Origin: Oscillospiraceae bacterium
GTDB lineage: Bacteria > Bacillota > Clostridia > Oscillospirales > Ruminococcaceae
NCBI GenBank assembly: GCA_019416775.1
Contig: DXWR01000309.1
Span: forward strand, 1-5,882
Length of the DNA: 5,882 nt
Direction of reading: 5' to 3'
Shown here: positions 1-5,745 of the stretch, piece after piece
Layout of the letters: the number at the start of each line of letters is the position of its first letter
How positions within the stretch are numbered: position 1 is the first letter of the stretch
Program-made: the position numbers and the translations under genes
Notes under the pieces: generated by a model
Told to the model about the DNA's origin: nothing
What the model saw: only the letters and a program-made list of their open reading frames with translations
Databases searched by the model: none

Positions 1-1
1 C

Positions 2-1624
2 CACGAATACGCCAAGGAAAAATTGGCTATTGTCAAGCAGCTGCGCCAGGAATTGAAGCTTCCTGTGGCCACGATTTTGGACACCAAAGGCCCGGAAATC
101 CGGATCGGAACCTTTAAAAACAACAGGGTAGAATTGAAGGCAGGCCAGCTCTTTACCCTTACCACCGAAGAAGTAGAGGGTACGGAAAATCAGGTCAGCA
201 TTACCTATAAAGACCTCCCCAAGGACATTGAGGAAGGCCGGACGGTGCTGCTGGACGACGGCCTGATTGAAATGAAGGTCATGTCCAAAACCGAAACCAC
301 CATCGTCTGCCGGGTGGAAAATGGCGGCATCATTTCCAACCGGAAGGGCATCAATGTGCCCGGAACCAAGCTGAGTATGCCCTTTATCAGCGAACGGGAC
401 CGCAGCGACATTATTTTTGGTATCGAGGAAGGGTTTGACTGCATTGCGGCCTCCTTTACCCGGGATGCGGAGGATATCTTGGCCGTCCGAAAGATTTTGG
501 ATGAGCATAACTGCCATTCCATCAACATTATCGCTAAGATTGAAAACGCCGAAGGAGTGGAAAACATCGACCAGATCCTTCGGGTGGTGGACGGCATTAT
601 GGTGGCCCGCGGCGACATGGGGGTGGAAATCCCCTTGGAAGACGTGCCGATCCTGCAAAAGAAGCTGATTAAAAAGGCGTATCTGGCCGGCAAGCAGGTC
701 ATCACCGCAACCCAGATGCTGGATTCCATGATTAAGAACCCCCGTCCCACCCGTGCGGAATCTACCGACGTGGCCAACGCCATCTACGATGGCACCAGCG
801 CCATTATGCTTTCCGGTGAAACGGCTGCCGGCAGCTATCCGGTGGAAGCGCTGAAGACCATGGTGCGGATTGCGGAACGCACCGAAGAGGCCATTGATTA
901 TATCCACCGTTTTCAATCGCGGGAAACCATCGCCAACTTCGACGTTACCAATGCCATTTCTCACGCCACCTGCACCACCGCTCACGATTTGGGCGCCAGC
1001 GCTATTGTCACCGTGACCATGTCCGGCGTTACTGCCCGGCAGCTGTCCAAGTTCCGTCCGGCATCTCCCATTGTGGCCTGCACTAATCGAGATACCGTGT
1101 ATCATCAGCTGAGCTTGAGCTGGGGCGTAGTTCCTATGCGAATCCAAACCGAAACCGACAGCGAAAGCTTGTTTGAACATGCGGTGGAAGCAGCGCAGCG
1201 GGCCGGTTTGGTCCACAGCGGCGATTTGGTGGTTATCACCGCCGGTGTGCCGTTGGGCGTGTCCGGTACTACCAACATGATGAAGGTAGACGTGGTAGGC
1301 CATGTGCTGGTCACCGGAGAAGGCGTGGTGGAAAAACAGGTTACCGCCCGGATCTGTGTGGCGGAAACTGTCAAGGATCTGGAAGATCGGTTCCAGGAAG
1401 GAGACATTATCGTCACCCACAGCACCAACAACGACTGGATCGAATATCTCCATACCGCCGGCGGCATCATTACTGAGCAGGGCGGCATCAACAGCCACGC
1501 CGCCATTGTAGGCCTTGCCATGAACAAGCCGGTCATCGTAGGCGCTCAAAATGCCACTAAGATTTTGAAAACCGGTTCTGTGGTGTTGCTGGACGCAGAA
1601 AAGGGCTTGGTCAGCCGTAGTTAA
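2..1624 (+). CDS. pyk: Pyruvate kinase with C-terminal PEP-utilizer-like domain (5' end outside window)
   Basis: Catalyses the last step of glycolysis, PEP plus ADP to pyruvate plus ATP, in the cytoplasm. The frame is open to the left edge, and its first residues (HEYAKEKL) align with the helix after the N-terminal strand of the barrel. About 39 residues are therefore missing, judged against the B. subtilis enzyme; the TTG at 23 is not the start. In window numbering (540 residues) the A domain shows DTKGPEIR (27-34), the catalytic Lys179 in AKIEN, Mg ligands Glu181 and Asp205 (ARGD) and Thr237 in ATQMLDSM. The B domain lies between about 35 and 130. Residues from about 455 onward form the extra domain of Bacillus-type enzymes, with GGINSHAAIVG retaining its His499. 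Glu32, equivalent to Glu117 of the rabbit enzyme, suggests K+ dependence. Identification is secure. Confidence 0.97.
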   Translation, partial: HEYAKEKLAIVKQLRQELKLPVATILDTKGPEIRIGTFKNNRVELKAGQLFTLTTEEVEGTENQVSITYKDLPKDIEEGRTVLLDDGLIEMKVMSKTETTIVCRVENGGIISNRKGINVPGTKLSMPFISERDRSDIIFGIEEGFDCIAASFTRDAEDILAVRKILDEHNCHSINIIAKIENAEGVENIDQILRVVDGIMVARGDMGVEIPLEDVPILQKKLIKKAYLAGKQVITATQMLDSMIKNPRPTRAESTDVANAIYDGTSAIMLSGETAAGSYPVEALKTMVRIAERTEEAIDYIHRFQSRETIANFDVTNAISHATCTTAHDLGASAIVTVTMSGVTARQLSKFRPASPIVACTNRDTVYHQLSLSWGVVPMRIQTETDSESLFEHAVEAAQRAGLVHSGDLVVITAGVPLGVSGTTNMMKVDVVGHVLVTGEGVVEKQVTARICVAETVKDLEDRFQEGDIIVTHSTNNDWIEYLHTAGGIITEQGGINSHAAIVGLAMNKPVIVGAQNATKILKTGSVVLLDAEKGLVSRS

Positions 1625-1662
1625 TTTCTGCTTCTGCTACTATTGTATTATTTCGTAATTTG

Positions 1663-1693
1663 AGGGAGAACGTTGCAGGTTCTCCCTTTTTTT
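1663..1693 (+). terminator. Intrinsic terminator of the pyruvate kinase gene
   Basis: A perfect 9-bp stem (AGGGAGAAC at 1663-1671 with GTTCTCCCT at 1679-1687) closes a 7-nt loop and runs into an uninterrupted T tract (1687-1693). It lies 39 nt after the stop codon of pyk and separates it from the ECF sigma unit. Confidence 0.92.
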
Positions 1694-1701
1694 GTTTGTC
1701 C

Positions 1702-1728
1702 GAAACCTTCGGCGGCTTTTTCGGAGTA
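1702..1728 (+). promoter_or_regulatory. Candidate ECF-type promoter for the sigma/membrane-protein operon
   Basis: GAAACC at 1702-1707 resembles the -35 element recognised by many ECF sigma factors. TCGGAGTA at 1721-1728, about 14 nt further on, sits where the -10 would be, with a T run between them. ECF genes in Clostridia are often self-transcribed from GAAAC-type promoters, so autoregulation is a reasonable inference. The -10 match is loose (CGGA rather than CGTC or CGTA). CCGAA/TTCGG at 1700-1712 can also form a small hairpin over the -35, which may be chance. Confidence 0.45.
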
Positions 1729-1761
1729 GTTCAGTGAAGGGGTCGGACAGGAGGGATAGGG

Positions 1762-2331
1762 ATGGAGGACAGAAAGATCATCGACCTGTTTTGGAAGCGG
1801 GAAGAAAAGGTAATCCGGGAAACCCAGCGCCGCTATGAACCCTATTGCCGCAGCATTGCTCAGAGAATGCTGAGAAATCATCAGGATGTGCAGGAATGTC
1901 TCAACGACACCTGGCTGGGGGCTTGGAACGCCATACCGCCGCATCGGCCCAGCTGCCTGCGCACTTTTTTGGGAAAGATCACCCGAAATCTCGCTTTGAA
2001 ACGGCTGGAAAAGTCCGCTGCTCAAAAACGGGGCAGCGGGGAAGCGTTGCTGGTGTTGGAAGAGTTGGAGCAGTGTTTGGCTGCGCCGGATAAGGTGGAG
2101 CAGCAGGTGGAGGATCAAATTCAAGCCCAGCGATTGGCGGTGGTGCTGGAAGAATTTTTGCGCGGTTTGCCCGGCCGGGCCAGGATTTTGTTTCTGCGCC
2201 GGTATTGGTATTTCTGCTCCATTAAAGAGATTGCCAGGCAGGAAAGAATCAGTGAAGGGGCGGTGAAGTCCTCTTTGTTCCGTACCCGGGAAAAATTGAG
2301 GGCGAAACTGCAAGAGGAGGGATTGCTATGA
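1762..2331 (+). CDS. ECF-subfamily RNA polymerase sigma factor
   Basis: An alternative sigma factor of 189 residues, the usual size for the extracytoplasmic-function class, expected to direct core RNA polymerase to a small regulon. Region 2 covers about residues 20-84: DVQECLNDTWLGAWNAIPP (43-60) is the core-binding/-10 recognition helix pair, followed by LRTFLGKITRNLALKRL. A charged linker (85-125) leads to region 4 (127-183), with LRGLPGRARILFLRRYW followed by a helix-turn-helix around SIKEIARQERISEGAVKSSL that would read the -35. There is no region 1 or 3. The ATG has AGGAGG at 1749-1754 with a 7-nt spacer. Its last codons overlap the start of the membrane protein downstream (ATGA at 2328-2331), so the two are translationally coupled, as expected for a sigma/anti-sigma pair. 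The stimulus and regulon cannot be read from the sequence. Confidence 0.93.
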   Translation: MEDRKIIDLFWKREEKVIRETQRRYEPYCRSIAQRMLRNHQDVQECLNDTWLGAWNAIPPHRPSCLRTFLGKITRNLALKRLEKSAAQKRGSGEALLVLEELEQCLAAPDKVEQQVEDQIQAQRLAVVLEEFLRGLPGRARILFLRRYWYFCSIKEIARQERISEGAVKSSLFRTREKLRAKLQEEGLL

Positions 2332-3941
2332 AAGCAAACCGATTGTTAGAACAGCTCAACGATCTGCCGGAAGATTTGCTGCTGGAAGCCCAGCCGAAAG
2401 GAATACGACCCGGTTTCGGCTGGAAGCGCTGGGGCGCAGTAGCAGCCTGCTGCTGTGTGGTGCTGGGAGCAGTGCTGCTGGCACCGTTGCTTTTCTTTCA
2501 AAACAGGGTAGAGCCATTCCAGCCGGTGGATTACGGTGAGGTGGTGAATTACAGTACCCTGTCCTTTGGGGACACCTATCTGCCGGAGGGACTGCAAATT
2601 GACAGTGGAAATGGGACGGATTCCATCATGGGAATTGCCGGCAGCGTGGAAGAAGAACTGGTGACCGGCCTTCGTCCCATGGCTCTTTTGGAAGTAACGG
2701 TGACCAACGTACGCATCAAAGATTACTATTATGACACCCCAGACCTTTGGTCCGATGCTCCGGATGGGGTGCTTCATCAACATGACCAAACACTGCTCTA
2801 CGATTTTCAAATTGACCGGGTGTGGTACGGCGGTCCTTTTCAAGCAGGGGAGACCTTGACAGTGGAAAATTCGGTTTATCTGCTGGATCCGGAATTTCTC
2901 ATGGAAATCGGCGGGCGGTATGTAGTGCCGGTGTACTATGACGGTTATCTTCTGGCAGGCGCCCGGGACGATGCAGTGGTGTCCGGGGACATTCATCGGG
3001 AGAGCATATACAACTGCTACAACTTCCACCAGCCCCCCATTCAAATTACAACCGGCGGAGATTATGTCATGCCGGACAACTGGGAGATCCTTTCTGCGTA
3101 TTCCCGGAAAATCCAGATGGATTTGTCGGAACAGCCGGGGTGGTATGACACGCTGTTTTCTGATAAAATGCGGTTGGTCACAGCAGAGGATTTTATCCGG
3201 CAGATGGGTATTTTGGTGGATTGGCTTGGCGGCAAGCAACCGGAAGAAACAGAGGATACTTCTGCCGTGCTGTACAGCGATTTGTCCTTTGGGGAGACTT
3301 ACCGCCCGGAAGGATTGAGAAGCGACAGTTCCAGTGCAGATATTGTGGCCTTTTCTGAGGAAGAGCTGTATGCCGGCGAGATCCAGGTGGAGTTCTGGGA
3401 AATCACTGTGATGGATATGCAGGTAAAAGACTATCGGTATGATGTAGCCAGTGATAAATTTGAGCCCGGCGGCGTGCTCCATATGCAAAACCAATCCATG
3501 TTGTATCAGGTGCAGGTAGAACAGGTTTGGTACGGACAGTCCGTCCAAGCGGGGGAAACCGTGTTGCTGGAAGACCTCTCTTACGGGAAAATTGATCTGG
3601 GCTGCCTGCTCTCGGTGGGTGGACGGTATGTGCTGCCGGTTATTAACCAGGGGGATACCTATCCGGAATGGCAGGAAGTGGTGTCCGGGGATGTGTCATT
3701 GAGCAGCCCTTACGGCATCTACTACCCCTATCAGCCTCCCATCCAACGCACCACCGAAGGAGATTATGTCCTCCCTTCCGACTGGACTACCTTAACCGAA
3801 GTTTCCCGCCCAGTGGAGATGGATCTTTCCCAGCAGGGCACGGAATTTTCCCATTACGAAGATAAAATGCGCTTGGTCACTGGAGAGGATTTCGCCCGGC
3901 AGATGGGAGCTCTGGTCCAAAAGATGCAAGCTGCAACCTAA
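2328..3941 (+). CDS. Single-pass membrane protein with duplicated ectodomain, probable anti-sigma/sensor partner of the ECF factor
   Basis: A 537-residue protein. Residues 1-34 form a short cytoplasmic segment (LLEQLNDLPEDLLLEA, then basic GWKRW). One hydrophobic helix follows at 35-57 (WGAVAACCCVVLGAVLL), then an extracytoplasmic remainder. This N-terminal pattern is what I associate with the membrane partners encoded after ECF sigma genes in Clostridia; the anti-sigma role is inferred from that and from the ATGA overlap. No zinc-binding HxxxCxxC anti-sigma motif is visible. The ectodomain is two tandem copies of one unit (75-297 and 316-530) joined by an acidic linker, GGKQPEETEDTSA. Shared motifs in order: LSFGxTYxPEGL, VLHxxxQxxLY, VWYGxxxQAGET, GGRYVxPV, VVSGD, PPIQxTTxGDYVxP and DKMRLVTxEDFxRQMG. 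I do not recognise this unit as a named domain. The start has AGGAGG at 2315-2320 with 7-nt spacing. It could instead be an effector surface protein controlled by the sigma factor. Confidence 0.8.
   Translation: MKANRLLEQLNDLPEDLLLEAQPKGIRPGFGWKRWGAVAACCCVVLGAVLLAPLLFFQNRVEPFQPVDYGEVVNYSTLSFGDTYLPEGLQIDSGNGTDSIMGIAGSVEEELVTGLRPMALLEVTVTNVRIKDYYYDTPDLWSDAPDGVLHQHDQTLLYDFQIDRVWYGGPFQAGETLTVENSVYLLDPEFLMEIGGRYVVPVYYDGYLLAGARDDAVVSGDIHRESIYNCYNFHQPPIQITTGGDYVMPDNWEILSAYSRKIQMDLSEQPGWYDTLFSDKMRLVTAEDFIRQMGILVDWLGGKQPEETEDTSAVLYSDLSFGETYRPEGLRSDSSSADIVAFSEEELYAGEIQVEFWEITVMDMQVKDYRYDVASDKFEPGGVLHMQNQSMLYQVQVEQVWYGQSVQAGETVLLEDLSYGKIDLGCLLSVGGRYVLPVINQGDTYPEWQEVVSGDVSLSSPYGIYYPYQPPIQRTTEGDYVLPSDWTTLTEVSRPVEMDLSQQGTEFSHYEDKMRLVTGEDFARQMGALVQKMQAAT
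2550..3218 (+). repeat. Ectodomain repeat unit A (residues 75-297)
   Basis: First copy of an in-frame tandem duplication inside the membrane protein gene. It starts at YSTLSFGDTYLPEGL and ends at DKMRLVTAEDFIRQMGILV. Compared with unit B it is about 8 residues longer, the extra length lying mainly in the loop after PEGL and near the YYYDTPDLWSD segment. Identity to unit B is high in several short blocks and low elsewhere, so the duplication is not recent. Confidence 0.88.
3273..3917 (+). repeat. Ectodomain repeat unit B (residues 316-530)
   Basis: Second copy of the duplicated unit, starting at YSDLSFGETYRPEGL and ending at DKMRLVTGEDFARQMGALV. The DNA still matches unit A closely over the end blocks: TCCTTTGGGGA occurs in both near the start, and GATAAAATGCG plus TTGGTCAC near the end. 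The middle has diverged. Only about 7 residues of the protein follow it. Confidence 0.88.
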
Positions 3942-3953
3942 CATAGACAAAAC

Positions 3954-3981
3954 AAAAGGACGGTGTCATAGCCGTCCTTTT
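3954..3981. terminator. Bidirectional intrinsic terminator between convergent genes
   Basis: A perfect 10-bp stem (AAAAGGACGG at 3954-3963 with CCGTCCTTTT at 3972-3981) with an 8-nt loop. On the + strand it ends in a T run and lies 12 nt after the stop of the membrane protein gene. On the - strand the complementary A run gives a TTTT tail, about 30 nt after the stop of the HAD phosphatase gene. It can serve both converging transcripts. Confidence 0.9.
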
Positions 3982-4011
3982 TCCGTTCTTTATTTGGGGC
4001 AGTGTTTCGCC

Positions 4012-4818
4012 TTACCACACTTTGCCTTCGCTGACCTGCTTGAGGATTTGAAGCACTCCGTCCTCCCGCCAGCCGGGGCAGCCGAAGTTGGCTGCTTCTT
4101 TTACTTCCTGCCGGGCATTTTCTACAGCGTAGCTGTACTTGGCCTGCTTGAGCATGGGGATGTCGTTGATGTTGTCCCCAAACACCATGGTTTCTTCCGG
4201 AGAGATGCCCAGCCGCTGCTGCAAAGCGGCCAAAGCGTTTCCTTTGTTGGCTTTCAGGCTGACGCAGTCCATCCACTGAATGCCGGCGCTGGCAATCTGC
4301 ACCTTATCTCCCCATTTGGGGGCAAACCATTCATTGACAATGGCCTCGGTGTCGGTGGGGTGGTAGATAGAAAGCTTGACAATCTGTTCCCCGGGCGGGC
4401 AGGTCAGGGTGGGGTTCAGTTCCACCTGGAAGTGGTAACCGTCCACCAGCCAGCGGTAAAGCTGGGAATCCTTTTGCCGCACATAAGAATGTTTTAAACC
4501 GCAGAGCATCACATCGCATCCGGGCAGTTTCAAAGCGTCTTCCACCATTTCCGCCAACATGGTTTCGTCAATGGCAAAGGCCTTCAGTACTTGGGTGTAG
4601 CTGCGCAGAGCTCCGCCGCCGTCGGTGATATAATACATAGACTGGGCTTCTTCCGGAAACAGTTCGGCGATGCTGTGAAACTGCCGTCCGCTGGCCCCTG
4701 CAAAAAAAATCCCCTGTTTCAGCAGCGACTGGATCACCGGGTGGTATTCCGCGCTGATGCAGTGGCCCCCGTCCTCCAAAAGGGTGCCGTCCATGTCCGA
4801 TGCAATTAAACGAATCAT
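4012..4818 (-). CDS. Cof-type HAD-superfamily (subfamily IIB) phosphatase
   Basis: A 268-residue cytoplasmic hydrolase expected to dephosphorylate small metabolites such as sugar phosphates or flavin/pyridoxal phosphates by an aspartyl-phosphate mechanism with Mg2+. Motif I is DMDGTLL with nucleophile Asp8 and acid/base Asp10. Motif II is Ser43 in GASGRQ. Motif III is Lys192 in NKGNAL. Motif IV is GDNINDIPML (214-223), with Asp215 and Asp219 as metal ligands. The region between motifs II and III (about 85-185) is the IIB cap that sets substrate choice, so the actual substrate cannot be told. Length is normal for the family. The ATG is preceded by AAAGGGGA (complement of 4826-4833) at 8-nt spacing. 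The gene lies 96 nt downstream of sigK on the same strand but has its own promoter, so co-transcription is possible but not required. Confidence 0.94.
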   Translation of the reverse strand: MIRLIASDMDGTLLEDGGHCISAEYHPVIQSLLKQGIFFAGASGRQFHSIAELFPEEAQSMYYITDGGGALRSYTQVLKAFAIDETMLAEMVEDALKLPGCDVMLCGLKHSYVRQKDSQLYRWLVDGYHFQVELNPTLTCPPGEQIVKLSIYHPTDTEAIVNEWFAPKWGDKVQIASAGIQWMDCVSLKANKGNALAALQQRLGISPEETMVFGDNINDIPMLKQAKYSYAVENARQEVKEAANFGCPGWREDGVLQILKQVSEGKVW

Positions 4819-4869
4819 AATGAAATCCCCTTTACAAGTCCGTTTTCATGACTTCCCTCATTTGGTGTT

Positions 4870-4898
4870 ATTGTACCACAGGGGTGGGGGAAAAGCAA
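4870..4898 (-). promoter_or_regulatory. Housekeeping (sigma-A type) promoter of the HAD phosphatase gene
   Basis: Read on the - strand: -35 TTGCTT (complement of 4893-4898), a 17-nt spacer, and -10 TACAAT (complement of 4870-4875), preceded by TGG, an extended -10 TGn motif. The predicted transcript would start near 4863, giving a leader of about 45 nt before the HAD start codon. Confidence 0.75.
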
Positions 4899-4914
4899 TG
4901 CAAAAGGAGGTAAA

Positions 4915-5619
4915 CTATCGGGTGTATCCCATCCGTTCCAGCTCTTGGCGCAGCTGGCCCAGCGCCTTTTTTTCCAGCCGGGAGACGTAGCTGCGGCTGA
5001 TGCCCATCTGTTTGGCCACTTCTCGTTGAGGCAGGGGATCGCTTCCGTCCAATCCGTACCGCTTTTCCAGTACAAAGGCCTCCCGGGGCTCTAAGCATCG
5101 GTCAGCTGCCTGCCGGAGCTGAGAAGCACTGAGTTTTTGCTGGATGGCGTCAAATACCTCTTCGTCTTCTCCCGCCATCACGTCGAAGAGGGTTAGAGGA
5201 TTACCGTCTTTGTCGCAGTCAATGGGCTCCTGGATGGAGACATCTTCCGAACTTTTGCGCTGGGCGCGGAAGAACATTAAAATCTCGTTTTCGATGCACC
5301 GGCTGGCGTAGGTGGCAAAGCGGATGTTTTTATCGGTGGAAAAGGTGTCCACCGCCTTAATCAAACCAATGGAACCAATGCTGATTAGATCGTCCGGTTC
5401 CGCCTTGGAGGCATAGTATTTTTTCACGATGTGGGCCACCAGCCGCAGATTATGCTCGATCAGCTTGACCCGGGCTGTTTGATCTCCTTGCGCCAGCTGT
5501 CGAAAATATTCCTGCTGCTTGGCAGGGGAAAGAGGTTTGGGAAAAGCAGAGGCAGACTCGGCATGAAGAGCTAGAAAGATCAGGTGTTCCAGCAGGAAAT
5601 TGAGCATGGAAGAAAACAT
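4915..5619 (-). CDS. sigK: RNA polymerase sporulation sigma factor, pro-sigma-K
   Basis: Late mother-cell sigma factor of endospore formation, which directs coat and mother-cell lysis genes. With the start used here it has 234 residues. Residues 1 to about 22 are a hydrophobic pro-sequence (MFSSMLNFLLEHLIFLALHA) matching the segment that tethers B. subtilis pro-sigma-K to the membrane until SpoIVFB cleaves it. Then come FPKPLS (26-31), region 2 (54-118: IEHNLRLVAHIVKK, DDLISIGSIGLIKA, ATYASRCIENEILM) and region 4 with the helix-turn-helix PQREVAKQMGISRSYVSRLEKK (197-218). FPKPLS, VAHIVKK and DKDGNPLTLFDV favour sigma-K over sigma-E. The reading frame is continuous, with no skin-type insertion. 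An ATG 9 nt upstream (5628) is in frame but abuts the Shine-Dalgarno sequence directly, so the inner ATG is preferred. Confidence 0.93.
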   Translation of the reverse strand: MFSSMLNFLLEHLIFLALHAESASAFPKPLSPAKQQEYFRQLAQGDQTARVKLIEHNLRLVAHIVKKYYASKAEPDDLISIGSIGLIKAVDTFSTDKNIRFATYASRCIENEILMFFRAQRKSSEDVSIQEPIDCDKDGNPLTLFDVMAGEDEEVFDAIQQKLSASQLRQAADRCLEPREAFVLEKRYGLDGSDPLPQREVAKQMGISRSYVSRLEKKALGQLRQELERMGYTR

Positions 5620-5622
5620 TTT

Positions 5623-5635
5623 GATCATCTCCTTT
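5623..5635 (-). promoter_or_regulatory. Ribosome binding site that fixes the sigK start
   Basis: AAAGGAGATGATC, read on the - strand, matches the extended anti-Shine-Dalgarno complement AAAGGAGGTGATC at 12 of 13 positions. It contains the upstream in-frame ATG (5626-5628) inside itself. That ATG would have no spacer from GGAG, while the ATG at 5617-5619 has a normal 9 nt. Confidence 0.8.
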
Positions 5636-5676
5636 GCCCCACCCTATGCGGAAAAAAGAAAAAACAGAAGCCAGGC

Positions 5677-5724
5677 AAAGAAAATCGGCGCACTGTCCAA
5701 CAGATTTGGAGTTTGTGCGTCGAT
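5677..5724 (-). terminator. Terminator-like hairpin between the right-edge gene and sigK
   Basis: On the - strand an outer stem pairs ATCGACGCAC with GTGCGCCGAT (5715-5724 with 5684-5693; one A-C mismatch on this strand, a G-U pair on the other). An inner 5-bp stem TCCAA/TTGGA sits around loop ATCTG, and TTTTCTTT follows. It begins 21 nt after the stop of the right-edge gene, so it is best read as that gene's terminator. The long interrupted symmetry could also be an operator or mRNA structure ahead of sigK. Confidence 0.55.
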
Positions 5725-5745
5725 GATGTCTTTATTTGAGTGAAG

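Noticed and set aside
23..25. TTG as the start codon of pyruvate kinase
   Set aside because: The frame continues upstream to the window edge with residues that align to the family, and there is no SD before the TTG. The gene is truncated by the window, not by a late start.
205..783. - strand frame inside the pyruvate kinase gene
   Set aside because: Antisense to the most conserved catalytic segment of pyk; its length reflects codon bias, and it has no SD.
1648..2313. A 221-codon - strand frame across the pyk terminator and the ECF sigma gene
   Set aside because: It starts inside the sigma gene and runs through the terminator hairpin. It is rich in Gln, Pro and Phe, as expected for antisense of Leu/Glu-rich coding, and no family is recognised.
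2346..3548. A 400-codon open frame on the - strand inside the membrane protein gene
   Set aside because: It is the antisense shadow of a well-supported gene. It has no ribosome binding site, an odd His/Ile/Pro-rich composition and no recognisable motif, while the + frame has an SD, operon context, a membrane helix and internal repeats.
4903..4912. Strong SD-like AAAAGGAGGT on the + strand before the end of sigK
   Set aside because: No suitable start codon follows at proper spacing, and the downstream + frames are shadows of sigK.
5642..5649. CATAGGGT (- strand) as a sigma-E or sigma-K -10 element for sigK
   Set aside because: The CATA part matches, but there is no ATA- or AC-type -35 at the right distance (the upstream stretch is a pyrimidine run), and transcription would begin right at the ribosome binding site.
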